Positions 27,501 through 40,548 of a DNA stretch of 64,000 bases are shown here, one piece after another. Position 1 is the first letter of the stretch, and each line of letters starts with the position of its first letter. Position numbers and translations under genes: made by a program. Source of the stretch: Montifringilla adamsi (lineage: Eukaryota; Chordata; Aves; Passeriformes; Passeridae); contig JAGGNK010007004.1 in assembly GCA_017590115.1 (NCBI GenBank), positions 11,154,835-11,218,834 of the forward strand, given 5' to 3'. The notes under the pieces were generated by a model. It was not told the DNA's origin and ran no database searches. It saw nothing but the letters and a program-made list of their open reading frames with translations.

Positions 27501-29084
27501 ACATGTTTTGCACTAGTGTACAACAAGGCATAAGTATGAGCCACTATACAAAATAGTTCAACTTCATTTTTCCTGCATGCCAGTTACCAAGATAAAGCAG
27601 GAGGCTCTCTCTAGTGCTTCACTCACCTATAAAATTACCTTAAATATATCTGGTGGGGATTCTTATGGTATTTTTTTCATCCCTTACATTTGCAATTGAT
27701 GTTTTTTGTCCTGGGCTTTCTCAAAATGGTTGCAAGTCAGAATGAAAAGCTTAAGTTTCTGAAACTGCTGAGATTCTCATGGCACTTGACCAAAGGACAT
27801 AAATAAAAATTAAAATATGCACTCCAAACATACACTTTGGCAAAAGCAAAGGCAAGTTCTCTGGAGAGTCTCAGCTGTTGTCACTGCACAAAACCTACCT
27901 AGACAAAGCCAGTAAGAAGGTTAGTATGTTATTTAATAACAAGAAACGGCAATCCTGTGTTCCCTCCCCAGAAACACTTAGGAAATAAAGAGTTGTTGCT
28001 GGATTCTGAGACTTTAACCCCAGTTCTGTACCTCAACAGTCTCTCTACTTCTGTGTGCCCACACATCAACATGCAGGCAGGAAAAGGAAGGAAGATAAAA
28101 GAGATGCACAAACATAAGGATTAAGTGGGCAAAAATTGGTTATTGAGGCCTTTAGGCAAGGGAAAGAAAGCTTTCCAGGCAAGCTTGTCAGACAAATAGC
28201 CTTCCAAGGGGAGCCTTGGAGACAATCCAACTGGACACACACAGCACTCAGCTAGTCTGTGAAAGGAATTACATAACTGGCTGTGCATGATAAGAGGTTC
28301 TGTGTCTGATAAGCCAAATAGTCCCTTACCACCTGATGTTCATTTGACAGAAGTGACCATTTGCAGATTATCTTCTGGATTGTGCTGGTTTCCATAGGTT
28401 TGGGGCTTTTTTTCTCTTACGGAATCAGAGAGTATATCTCCCTTCTTGCTAAAGTCACAGCAAGTCCCATCAGAGAAGTGGTCCAAGAAAATTAGCATTA
28501 ACTGATCGGGACAGGCCTTTAAAACCAATGATCTAAAATTCACCAAGCCCAGTTTAAGAAGGTGAGAAGAATCTCCAGAGAGAGGTTCAGCAAGCTGGTG
28601 AGATCTGCACTGCCAATCATCCCATTTCCTAAGCTTGCAAGCCTTATCATGAGGATACTGGAGATGTGGAAACCTCATCTGTGCTGAACACAAACAGAAC
28701 TACAGCAATCTACACCAGCTGTTCTGCTGCACTGACCCAGTAATCATCAAGATTATGTGTCCCACTTACCGGGGGACTCTGCTAGAGGGATTAGCAGATT
28801 GTGATCATCACACTAAGCTCTACTCACAAAAGCATTAAATGTAAGGACCTAAATGTGCAAAATAATTTCCTGCTTAAGTACCTCAGTGTTTGGGGTGCCC
28901 AAAAGAAGACAATTCCTAACTGGCAGAGAGCATAACCCTGCAAGTGATTGCACAGGGAATCCCACATCTCAAAAGCTGGCCCTGGGAGCACCATCTGGAC
29001 TCCCTCAAGAGCCCTGCAACATTATCCAGTTGAAAAGGCTTTGCTAAATCCTTTGCCTGTCTCCCCAGAGCATTTCTCTGGAGA
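9592..29084. other. TMTC1 intron 5, central part
   Basis: About 19.5 kb of mostly AT-rich sequence. The only structure noted is a two-unit 25-bp tandem repeat at 13341-13390. Several short open frames (for example 22030-22545 plus) lack domains, signal sequences or recognisable similarity and look like chance. No CR1 or LTR could be identified with confidence here, although old diverged copies may be present. Confidence 0.55.
13341..13390. repeat. 25-bp tandem repeat, two units
   Basis: Two imperfect 25-bp copies, each starting GCAGTAGCTTT and ending CATGTAAAAT plus one base, lie next to each other with three or four differences. Confidence 0.85.
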
Positions 29085-29716
29085 TATTGGCAGCCTATGG
29101 TCTGGACAAGTGCAGTGTTCGTGGGGTAAAAATCTGGCTGACAGCCAGACCCAGAGAGTGGTGGTGAATGGAGTTATGTCCAGCTGGGCACAGGTCACTG
29201 GTGGTGTTCCCAGGGCTCAGTGTTGGGGCCAGCCCTGTTTAATGCCTTTATCAATGATCTGGACAAGGGGATTGAGTGCTCCCTCTATCAGTTTACAGAC
29301 AACACCAAGCTAGGAGTGTTGAACCACAAGGGCAGGAAGGATCAGGACAGGCTGGATCAATGGGCTCAGGCCAGCTCTGTGAGATGCAACAAGTCCAAGT
29401 GCTTGCTCCTGCCCTGGGGTCACAAGAAGCCCTGCAGTGATGAGAGCAGGTTGTATTGAACCGGGGGTCAGTCTCTTCTCCCAGGTAACAAGTAATAAGA
29501 CAACAGGAAGTGTCCTCAAGTTGTGCCAGAGAAGGTTTAGATTGAATATTAGGAAAAATTTCTTCACAGAAATTGCAGTCAGACATTGGAACAGGCTGCC
29601 CAGGAAGTGTTCAGAAACACTTTGGGGCTATAGTTTAGTGGTGAACATGGTGGTGATGGATTAATGGTTGGACTCCATGACCTTGAGGGTCCCTTTCAAC
29701 CCTAATGATTCTATGG
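29085..29716 (+). mobile_element. CR1 LINE, 5'-truncated, with reverse-transcriptase remnant
   Basis: A clear CR1 copy. The 5' part still reads GVPRAQCWGQPCLMP in one frame and GPALFNAFINDLDKGIEC in another, both remnants of the CR1 reverse-transcriptase C-terminal half (VPQGSVLGP...NDLD...F.DDTK). The typical CR1 3' blocks follow: AGGTTTAGATTGAATATTAGG, GAACAGGCTGCCCAGGAAG and GGTTGGACTCCATGACCTTG, ending CCCTAATGATTCTATGG. Frames are shifted and an internal part of the reverse-transcriptase/3' junction is missing, so the copy is inactive. It is in the opposite orientation to TMTC1. Confidence 0.9.
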
Positions 29717-32700
29717 AAACTAAAGTAGTCTTCAAACACAACCTGGGGGATGACCATGCCATACTGAATTCCCAGGACTCCTGCCTTCCCTGAAGCTTCC
29801 TTTCATGTCCTGACAGGATTACCAGGGGGACAAGAACACACTGAATCACCACCACTAAATCAACATCAGCAATCACAAACTCTCCTGTCCTCCCATGGGC
29901 AGGGAGACATCTTTTGTCAAAACATCTGCCTTGAGTTTGAAATGAAAACACCTCCCTTTTTCAAGCTCTCACATATGGTTTTTCTTCCTTAATACTTTTT
30001 AAAGTATTAAAACTACATATAAGTACTACTTATATATACAATATATACTACATATGAGATACTACATATAAGCTCCGCCACCTACTAAAATATAAGCTTT
30101 GAAGGCAGAATACACTTCCAGAAATTATCTTAAGAATCTTACTGAACTTTATCAAATCTTGAGTCATCTTTCTTTTCATACAAGTGTGCACTTCATTACT
30201 TGGTAATGGAACAGTAATTGCTCTTCAGTTATGCAAGATGCACCTCTAATTTGTAAGGGGTTTCTGGAGAGGTAATGACAGATGGTTAAAAAAATCAAAT
30301 ATGAGAATAGAAAAAGTTGTTATGTAAAAGATAATGGTAACCACAGAGTAGTCTGACAGCTGGGTCACAGTCTCAGTGGGTATAAAGGCACAATGCAGAT
30401 CTTCCAGTCTTATGCATTCTTAAACACTGAACCTGAAGCCAAATTATTCATATTACTTTGCACTTTAATCTAACCGCATCTCACAAATGAAGCATCATCT
30501 GTGTGGGTCAACACCTGACAGCCCTGCTTTCCTGACAGCCTCCTACACACTCTAGGTAAGGCTGCCAGCAACTCAGCAGAAGGCATTTTTCCCCTCTGAA
30601 ATTATCAGATCAATGCTTCCTGATTATAAAACATGTTGGATATGAAATAAAGGTATCAATCTATCTATTTTCTGGTTTCTAAAAGTAAATTCAATGTAAA
30701 ACCTGCTAGCAACTACATTGTGAGGGACAATTTCCTCCACCCTCTTTTCTCCAACTTTGCCACTGTGAGCAGGGGCTCAGTGCAGCATTTCAAAGACCAC
30801 ATGTTGGCTCACAGCCCTTCCAGACAAAATGTCAGCTCCAGAATTGGAGCATTTGCGTTTGCTGATGCGTGGCAGCGCTCCTAAGATCAGGAGCAGCACA
30901 CCATCCAAATGTCATCTGTGTGTGCAGATGCAAGATCAAGTGCACCTCCTCATACGACTAATTTTCCAATTAAGATTGAAACGCTTTTGTGCTAAAAGCA
31001 CAACAAGCACACAGGAAGAGCTTGTTCTTGCTCCACAGGGATTTATTATCAAAGATACACTGATTTTACCCTAATCTAGCTGGTTTTACTCGAAGCTTTT
31101 ACAATATGCCAGTTCTGCATAACAAAACATAACTGTATTTTACTGCTTTCAAACAGCCTAGCATGATGTCCAAAGGAAAAAGTTTAAAAAACAAACAAAA
31201 CAAAGATTGGCAAATGCTTAGAAAGCTTGCTTCACCCGCTCTGATCTCCATGCCAGTGCACGTATTATTAGCAGGACCCAACTATCTAATGTGAGACTTG
31301 TTCCAATCCAAATACATAAACTGCATCACAACAGCAACTGCTGAGTAGATGTACCCAGAGGAAGCCCAGCCTTTTGTCTGTCTGGAACAACAATAAAACA
31401 ACAATCACAGACTGCAAAACTTTCAGCAAGGAGAGCTCTGTTTAATCTACTGGAAAAAGACATAATGAGATGCAGTGCTTGGCAGCTGAAATTAGATCAA
31501 ACTAGAAATAGGGACATTTTTACCAGTGACAATAGCATACTGCTGCAACCATCCACCTAAGGATTATTTCAAATACTCCCTCACAATGAGTCTTTAAAGT
31601 CAGGGCTGTTGACAGATGTGCGACACAGCTCACAGAGAAATGCAGGCTTCCTGCAGTAATTCTTACATGGAGTTCTGTCTCTTCCACCATGCTCTAATTC
31701 AGATTAGATGATCATAAATGGTCCCTCTTGACCTTAAAAATCTACAATGATGCTCAAGTAATGGTAGAAATTACTTCAAGGAGTCACAGCTCTGCATAAG
31801 CCAGAGAGATCACAAACTGTGACATTTCTGCACCAATAGCCTGTGTCCTTTCCCTCCCATACAAACAGGCGGAGGGCCACAGACAGAGCTGGGCTGGATA
31901 GCTGGCAGTTCAGGAATCAAATTTAGTCCCTTGCTCTTGGGTTAGCAAAAGCTGAAAGAACTGTAAAAAAACCACCATGTACCTTGAAGAAGCACTTCCC
32001 CCCTAAAACATCAGCCGCCAGAAGTGTCAAGGACTTTGAAAAGAAATAAAGAAAGAAAAACTGGTCTAATTCACATTTCCCAGCAGAGGGTTGCTACAGT
32101 GTGGTCTTTATAAAAATGGCACAGGAAGAATGACAAAAAATTGTCTCTTCCCTAAATAACTGAGCAAATCTAAAATAGCTAATCCTGGAAACATTCTCAA
32201 AAGATTAGCCATGCCTCAACTAACTTTAACGATGATAATTTTTAATTTAATTTAAAGTTGAATATCCTTGTGCAATAATGGCAGAGATGAAGGACTATTA
32301 GGGAATAATCTTGTTTACGGATCAGTGAACTCAGAAAATTGCCAAGGCACTGTGAAACATATTCCTTATTCACACCTCATAATTAACTGAGTGTTCTGCG
32401 GCAATATTAAAGTCATCTTCGTTATGAAAGAGCTGCTCATTTGGGCTGGTAGGCCACTGAGGGAGTCTCACTCAGTTCTGGCATTTCCAGACTCCCAGGA
32501 AAAAGCACCTTCAATCCATAAAAACACCAGACTCCCAACGAGTAAGGGAAGCCAGAGAAAGCCTTTGGTCCATGACAAAAGCACAGCTTGTGCAGAGAAA
32601 AAACCCACTTCTCTCCTTCCTTAGTGCCACCTGGGAGCATTTCTCTTTTAAAGGCAATTGAAAGCAGAAAATAAGTTCTCTTAATTAATTCACATTGGAA

Positions 32701-33599
32701 GGCGCTTTCGATGGAGTCAAGAGGCCAAATCAGATCAAAGTAAATAATGCAACAAATAGTGACATGAAAGCCATGGGACAGCAGCTCTCATGGCTTGCAC
32801 TCTCTAGATCTTAGTACTCAAAAGCAACAAATGCTGAAGCTTTCAGCTTCCAGGAAAGCAGAGGATGATAGGGGAGCTCTATCCTTTCAGCCAATTTTAA
32901 GAAAGATATTGTCAATTTACTGGGAGGAAGACTTTTGTTGAGGTAGATCTGCTTAAGATTTGGGAAATCCTGGATTAAGTCTCTGCTTTAAGTCAGATTT
33001 TATGTTTGTGAATTTGGGCAAATGCTCAAACTTTCCGCCCTTTGATCTAGAGAGGTAGTGCCTCTCCCTAAGTGATAGAGCATAGACACGAGGGAATTCT
33101 GCCCTTCTACTCAGCCTACCTGCCTTGCCCAAGGTTTCTTTGAGATATTACTGATCCCCAAAGAGCAGTTAAGAAGAGATGGATATATTGTAAACCCACA
33201 TGTAGGTAACTAAGACCCAGATACAGCAGCTACAAACTTCGATGGTGTAATCTCTGGCCCCAAAATCAGCCTGGCTCATCTCAGCTTAGTTCAGCATCTC
33301 ACTCCAGCTTTTCTCTTGTAATGGGGAACAGGCCAGACAGATGCAGCCAAACCCAGTACACACAATAGAAAACACAGTAATAAAATATACTCTGATTTTT
33401 CCATTCCGATTTTTAGTGTACATATTACCTAAACAGACTCCAGTCAAAACAAAAGAATTAAACAATAAATAAAAAAGTGATGCCATAAATCAGCACAAAA
33501 AAAAAAAAAACACCACAGCTTATGAAAAACAGAAGTAATAATACAATGAATAAAAATCCAAGTCCCAGCATCTGTAGTACTGCATGATATTCTGAGACC
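29717..33599. other. TMTC1 intron 5 between CR1 copies
   Basis: AT-rich non-coding sequence with TATATA-rich patches at about 30010-30070. The possible CR1 tail at 31688 is listed separately. No exon recognised. Confidence 0.55.
31688..31762 (+). mobile_element. Short CR1-type 3' end remnant
   Basis: The stretch GATTAGATGATCATAAATGG, then TCCCTCTTGACCTTAAAAATC, resembles the extreme 3' end of old CR1 elements, where a TAGATGATC...GGTCCCTTCTGACCTTAAA pattern precedes short terminal repeats. Only some 75 bp can be aligned by eye. Confidence 0.4.
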
Positions 33600-33880
33600 T
33601 CCTCTTCCTCTGCCCATTTCCCAAAGGATCTAATAGAGATCAAAGAGGTACAGGAAAGGGTAATAAGGCTCATCAGACACATGGAATGGTGTCTGCGTGA
33701 GGAGAGAGTCAAGAAAACAGGGCTCTCCACCCTGGGAAGGGAGTACACACAGAGGTACTATAAAATTATGAAGGGCCTGAGGAAGGGAACCAGCAAAATT
33801 ACTTTCTACTTCTTATCACACAAAGTCAAAGGGCTCCCAATGAAATTATCAGGTTTCAAGCAAACCAAAAGATTCCTTTA
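33600..33880 (+). mobile_element. Old CR1-like LINE fragment
   Basis: The sequence resembles the end of the CR1 ORF2 and 3' region. It includes a weakly open segment containing GLSTLGREYTQRYYKIMKGL, matching the CR1 pattern of a short tail before TATAAAATTATGAA, and AAATTATCAGGTTTCAAGCA. It is diverged and has no terminal repeats. Orientation plus; both limits are approximate. Confidence 0.5.
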
Positions 33881-36800
33881 TATGGTGTGTAATTAAAATC
33901 ACAGAACTCACAGCGACAAGAGGCCCTCAAAGCCAGAGGAGAGAAGAGTTCTGAAAAGGAAATTAGGCAACTCCACAGAGGACAGGTCCATGGAGAGTCT
34001 TAAACACAGTGCTCCAGATACAGCATCCAGATCCACGGACTCTAAATAAATGCCTGGCACATGCTCAGCAGCCACAGTAAGGAAAAATAACCCTGTCCTG
34101 GCCCCACTCCCATTCTTCTCTTGTCTGCAAGCATTCAGTAAGGACCACGGTCAGAACAGAGCTAGCTGGATCCCTGGTTTGATATGGTGTTCCCACAGTG
34201 CTCTTCTATTATGTTAAATATACTAACAGGAGTTAAATAGACAAATCCTAACTTAAAGTAAAAGGAATTCTTTGTTGGGTTGGTTTTTTTTCCCTTGAAG
34301 AAGTATCATGCAAAATTTCCTCTACTTATATTAATTCATAGCGCTAGACCAAATGCATGAACAAATGCCTTCTGGGTGGAAAGCATCATCTCCAAAAGCT
34401 TGCATGGGCAATGAATGAAGGAATTTCATTATCCATAGTGAGTAATTCCATGATAGAGATACCATTCAGGACCACAGGCAGGGTCATAACAGTGAATCCA
34501 CAGTATGCCAGCCAAGATCAGCAAGGGAATGCTGATCATAACAGACTGATTAGGAAGATCAGCATTATCAGCCATTTAGACCACAGACCAGGTGACAGCT
34601 TTCTAAAATGAAAATTCTTGATGCTTTTACCAAAAACATTTGCATTGTAAGCAATTCATCTGCTGAAATGAATGTTTGACATAATTAACAGTGGAGAGAA
34701 GAGGGGACAAGAGGGAGGACAAACAACAAATTAATTGAGTTTACTACCAGAAAACAAAAATACATCTCTGCTTCCAACTTTTACAGATAACTCACAGCTG
34801 CAGTGATAGAACCTGCTGTCATGAGATTTGGCAGAGATTATGGTAAATGCAATTAAATAAGCTAATACCAAAATATTCCAAGAGAACCCAAGGCCATCAT
34901 TTTATACCAGCTTGGTCTCTGCAGAAATTCCTAGCATGGTCTTGTAGGAACTGTATGTGTAACAGTGGTGTATGAGGGGATAAAGCTGTGTTTTATGGAA
35001 GATATAAAGATAATGTTGCATCTCCCTTCCACCTCTAACTGACAATTACTCTTTCCCTGAATTTTATTGTGAACAATCAGTGGAAAAGTTTCTTGTCAAG
35101 CTTTTCCTGCTAATTTTCCTCTTTGGAAGAACACCCAGAGGGTTTGTTGGTATCTTTCACAGATTAAATGGAACAGTACTTTATTCCATACTTTTTATAC
35201 CAGCACAACCAAAGTGCAACCATAGTTAGTTTCAAAGTAATAATTTTATGTTTAATACCTCCTTATGCCAGAGCTGATTTGCAAAACAAAGGGATTTCAC
35301 AGGTCACAAAAGGAGAGATTTGAGCAGACTCAGCCCCCTGTCTGAGCAGAGGAACAGCAGCAAACGTGCTGCCAACCAAAGCTTTAAACAGAGGGAACAA
35401 CTGCATTACCCACATGGCAAAAGAATGGTAATTTCTTAAGACAACAGAACCTAACTTTTAGAAAGGAGGTGAAAAAGAAGAAATCAAAACAACTACCACA
35501 GCATATTCCAGTGGAAGATTATCATTTAAATCACTCCATTATCAGCTGTGGCAGGCAATGAGAACTCAAAAGGCAAAGCAGGGTGTCACCAGATGCTGCA
35601 GGACCTGTCAGACCTGGAAAGCAAACACTGGACAGCTGCATTCCAACAGCCCAAGCACAAACCTCGCCTTTCTCGGCTTACTTTGGCCAATATCTGAATT
35701 TTAACACGGATGTTTGGGAATGTGGAATGCATTTTACAAGAGTCCCTTCTGCACTGCAGTTTCCTGGATATTCACATTCTGGAAATTGCTTAAAAGAATA
35801 GAAACAGAAAATCTGCATTTCAAAGATCAAGAGAAAAAAGTGTGTTCCAGCATTTTCAAGCCAAGTAGAAGAGTTTCTAATGCACTCGTTGGAAAAGAAT
35901 ATTGGGATAACTGCATTAGAAATGTGAAAGAGGATTTAATACTCTACTTTAGATTACATTGAAGATTATGCTTCTAGTCAGGGAAGAATCTGTTCATCTT
36001 GGAAAGCATACAGGGAGGATGGGAGAAGCATTACACATGCTAGCAGATTGGTTTTTTAGACTTTTTAACCAAATAGTAAATCTCAACAGCTACTTCATAT
36101 TAAAAAATTCAAAGTAACCCTTATCACACAACCAAAACCATCCACCTAAAGTTGCACTTGATGAGATTGGTGTCCTTGTGGTTTTGAGCAAATGATTGCT
36201 TGTATCAGCCTGTCAAAACTTAAAGCCAAGTAACTTAGTCCTGAGAGTCTGCTGTCCCTCCCTTAATACATGCTGTGATTACCAGGTTCACAGAGGAAAC
36301 ATGGACCAGCTTGGAAAGCATCAGTCATTAATGAGGTAGGTAGTTACAGCTGAGTCCTTTACTCCTGAGAACAGCCTAGAAGTTTCCAAAAACACCTCAA
36401 AAAAATGTGCCTGGAAGTCAAAGTGTAAGAGAGAAATTGTTCAATTGGATTTGCTATCCAGGGAAATACCTGCAATAATCTTAGTATCATCCATCTTCAG
36501 GTGTTGTCGTTGGATTTTTTTTTATTTCCTGGGTGACTGAAATACTATTCTGTGCCAAACTAACCCAGATTTACTGCAAGGAAAATGACCTTGCAAGCCA
36601 TTAGGGTTTGTTCCTGTTTCTCAGCTGCTGTTAATTCTTTGACAGTGGTTTACAGGGCTTTCAGAGAAAGCCAATGGACACGAGCATGCTGCTGCTTCAA
36701 ACACTGCTTTAATGAGCCTGCCAGGAACTGTGAATAGAAAGGCAGTCCTGTGAAGCAAAGGGAATGAACAGAGACTCCTGTGAGTCAGCTCTGGGACACA

Positions 36801-39800
36801 CAGGCTGCACCTACAAATTGGGGATTTCCAATTAGCAACACTGGGAACAGAAGAGGCTGATGTACAATGAAGTGACTGCAACTGCAGGGCTCAAACGCAG
36901 TTCCCATTAATGAGAGAGAAAAACCTTCTCCCTCTGCACATGAATGAATAAGCCATCAGCATCTTTCAGAAGATGGGGAAAAAAGAAACCCAAAACCAGT
37001 CATTAACTTTTCCTCCTGATTCCATTTTGCACAGCACCATTCTTTGTCCCAGGTGCAGTTTCCACAAAATGGATTTTCATTAACTAAATCAAAGTCTAAA
37101 GAATCTTTAAAAGACTAAATAATCTTCTCTAGGGAAAAAAAAAAAACAAAAAAACCAAGCTAGAACATGTTAAGTCATCATCAGCTAAGAAAAGTAACAT
37201 CAGACTCAGTCTCGTCCCTTTTTTCTGACATTCAATGTACATGAAGGCAAACTACTTCAGTTTATTTGCTGCATACTGAAATAAATAGGGCCTCTTGGTA
37301 CTGTCAATATAAACAGTCCAGGAGAAATGATTTACTTTCCTCTTCCTTCTAGGAAGTACTTAAAAAGAGGGAGAGAGGTGTTTTTCTGCACTGCAAGAAA
37401 AGTGTTATCCAGAACAGTGGCTGAAACAGATCCAACAGAGGGTGTCAAATTTAAAACCAACCCTCTTCTAGTCAAACAACTGCATGCACAAGTGCCTACT
37501 TTTCCAGCCACAGGGAAGCCAAGAGTGAGATCAGCTGTGGCTCCATGCCACCCCAAGCACCAGAGCAGACCAGGCTCCTAGCTTATGCCTGGCTCTCCAG
37601 GCTCCCTCCTCCTCAAATCCAGGCAGCGAGCACAGAGAAAACTCCCAAGTTAGCTATAGGGCAGAGGAGAGCTGAACCCTCAAAACTGGAGAGAAGAGGT
37701 CAAAAAGAAACTGGGGTTTGCAGCCCATAGAGCAGAAACCCATGCAGAGGGGAGGAGGAGATAAACAAAGACAGTGAGTGCTAAAAGAATCCAGAGGGAC
37801 CTTGCCCCCATGCTGGGCAGAGCTCCCATGGCAAAAGATTGAACTGGAGAGATGGGAGGAGTGGGGAGCACAGGAAGAATGCAACAGGCAGTACAAGGAG
37901 ACAGATCAGGGCCCCTGAATTGGCTTGACAAGGACTGAGGGGACAGGAGTACAGGAAGGACCTTGGGAATGAGACTAATACAGTAGCTCTTGAGGAAAAC
38001 AGCAAGATCCAAAAGGCAAAGCCTGAGGAGCAATGACTGGAAGCAATTAAATGGCTGAGGAAAAGCAAACAAGAGAAGAGATGAGGACAGGATGAAGCAG
38101 GTGAGGCAGGGCAACTAACTGGGGAGAGAGGAAGGAAAGGACTGCCAGAAGAAGCTGCACATGCTGGACTGGGTTCGTTCCTCTCTCAGTCTTTTAGGGA
38201 ACATCATATCATTGTGCCTCCTCAGTCTGCAAATATCTGAAGGAAGAGGTCCCTCACCTCTCAAGACTGACTCTTATAGAGGACAGTCTCCTGCTGCCAC
38301 CAGGCAGTCTGCTTGCTCAATCAGCAGATGTCCATGAAGTAAATACAAAGGTGAATCCGACTCTTAACATCCATGTGGTTCCCCACTATAAAATTTCTGG
38401 CTATTCACTTTACTTGTTCTGAATAGTAAGGAAGTTACACATCCAGAAATTATGCCAAAAGTACTTTGGAAGACTACAGACCTAAGTAACAAACTGTAAG
38501 GAAATACCAGCACTTGGTAGTGTGTACACAGACGAATTACTGAGAAGTTGTAAATCTGTCTCAGAGCAGGACTTGAACAACACGAAGTAAGTAGGACATG
38601 GGGCAATGCTCTGGACCAGGAAGAAACAAAATATCAAATACTTACTCATTAACTAATCACCATCCATTCTGGGTAATGACTCGAGCAGGGATTGTGCAAA
38701 AAAGGAAAAGCTATGTGATAGTGTAATTAAAGACTGCCACAATAAAAACACACAAGGAGGCCAAAATTAAAGCAGATCTTTCTTATCTGGCTATTCCATA
38801 TTTTTGCAGCACAATGAGGTCTAAACAAGTATTTTTTTTGCATTCATGCAACCTTAGTCATCACCATATCATCAGTGCTGCTCTTAACTGAACTTCAGTC
38901 TGCAAGCAAAGAGTTCAGTTACTTGTACTGAAACAGCACTTGAAGATTTCAAAAATTAAGACACATAATGGCACAAGCATGCCTAAGAGAGAATCCTTGG
39001 CTTTGTTTCTCTTTTGGGAGGGGGACAGAAGACAACCAGCACATCACACAAATTGAAGTAGAAAAGCAGCAGGCATTACTGTGCCTCATCTTCCAGCACA
39101 TGCCATGGGAGCAGAGAGATGGAATTATTTCCCCAAGATTACACAAGGATTCTCTGGAAGACAGTTGCAGGCCAGAGTATGTAAATCCTTGGCTGAATCC
39201 ATGGCTGTAAGCACAGCAGCACCCACATCTCATGTGTTTCTAGGCTCTAGCAGAGCCTTCTGGTGGCCTCAGGTACCATCTGTGCATGACAATAAATATT
39301 GTCACTGACTGCAGGGGAATTCCTGGCCTTCAGAAAGAGTCACTCAACCTTTCCTACGCAGACTTTACAGACACAGCAGTAGAGAGAGCTATTGCTCAAA
39401 CTCACAATGGAAAAACCATCTGAAGAACTGAGTTCAGAGAAGAATAAACCACAGGCCAAATCCACCTCTGCAATCCATCTCCCCAGAGGCAGCCAAATTT
39501 CATTCATAACCTAAGCTTACTAAACAGCAAGAATGACAGAGCCTTAGCAAACCTGCTAGAATTAAAAAAACTTGCACCACAGAAGCAGCATCCCACAGAT
39601 CCCAGGATAGCAATGACACTTACCTAATCTGCCATTTTTCAGCACACACTGTGCCTCCCCAGGCCTTGGGAATCAGGGCTCTACTTGCCTTTTGGACAAA
39701 CTTGTCCTATTCTCAATTCAATTTTAAATATAAATTAAAGGGGGTTGGGGAGGAAGAAATCAGTCTATAACCAGTGACAATGCAGCACTTCCTTTTCTCT

Positions 39801-40056
39801 GCTTTCACACAGAGGCAATTCATACCAACCTTTGCTCAGAGCATCACAGACTGGGAGCCTGATCCTTTTGTTGTAATGTCTTGCAGCCCTGAGGACATCA
39901 CCAGTAAGAGAGGAAGGAAAAAGCCTGGGCTGGCTCTATTGCTTAATGTTCCAGATTACTCATTTTGTTTTCCTCAAGAAGAAAAGCATTTTGACTGCTA
40001 GGCTCCCAGATGTTGCAGTAAGGTAAAAAAATCATAAAGAAAGGCTTCATAAAAGC
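33881..40056. other. TMTC1 intron 5, right-central part
   Basis: Non-coding sequence. A purine-rich (GA-rich) stretch occupies about 37670-38150 on the plus strand and gives long pyrimidine-coded minus frames rich in Leu, Ser and Phe that are not protein-like. No mobile element recognised. Confidence 0.55.
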
Positions 40057-40061
40057 AAGCC

Positions 40062-40543
40062 TGTTCTCCTAACATCAGTGGCTGGCCTTGTCAGGCTAGC
40101 ACTTTGCAAGTTCCCATGTGAAAGCAATCCTGGTGTGAGCAGTTCGTTAGCATAACAATCTGTTCCTGGGTGAAAAACATCTTGCACCTGTATAAACAGT
40201 TTTTACACCATTAGATAGAAAAATGAAAACTATCTCTCACAAACAACTTTTCCTGCACGTACACACGGAGGGCTTGAGTGACCAATCAATACAGGGTGAC
40301 AACTTGTTACTAACCAATAAGTAATTGGCAAGAAAACTACTAAGCAATTGGAGACACACGCAAGGTCTGTAAAACTGTATAAAAAGGAGTTATGTGAATG
40401 AACAGGGGGCTTTTTTCCACCATGATTTCCACCATGAAGGAAATGGAGTCCATGTGATTTATTCCCATACCCAGACCTTTTCACCACAGACAATCCCAAA
40501 CTGCCCTGGAATTTCTCCACCAGCTTTTGCACTGGTGTTTGCA
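40062..40543 (+). mobile_element. Probable solo LTR, TG...CA with TSD AAGCC
   Basis: A 482-bp segment begins TGTTCTCCTAAC and ends GGTGTTTGCA. It is flanked by AAGCC at 40057-40061 and 40544-40548. It holds promoter-like elements in order: CCAATCAAT at about 40282 and TATAAAAAGG at 40378, followed by a stretch like an R/U5 region (GTGATTTATTCCCATACCCAG). It differs from the other LTRs in the window. Short direct repeats can arise by chance, so the exact ends are less certain than the LTR-like architecture. Confidence 0.55.
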
Positions 40544-40548
40544 AAGCC

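Noticed and set aside
37654..38114. Overlapping minus-strand frames rich in Leu, Ser, Cys and Phe, resembling membrane proteins
   Set aside because: They arise from a purine-rich plus strand. Two frames are open at once, no family is recognisable and no TMTC1 residues match.
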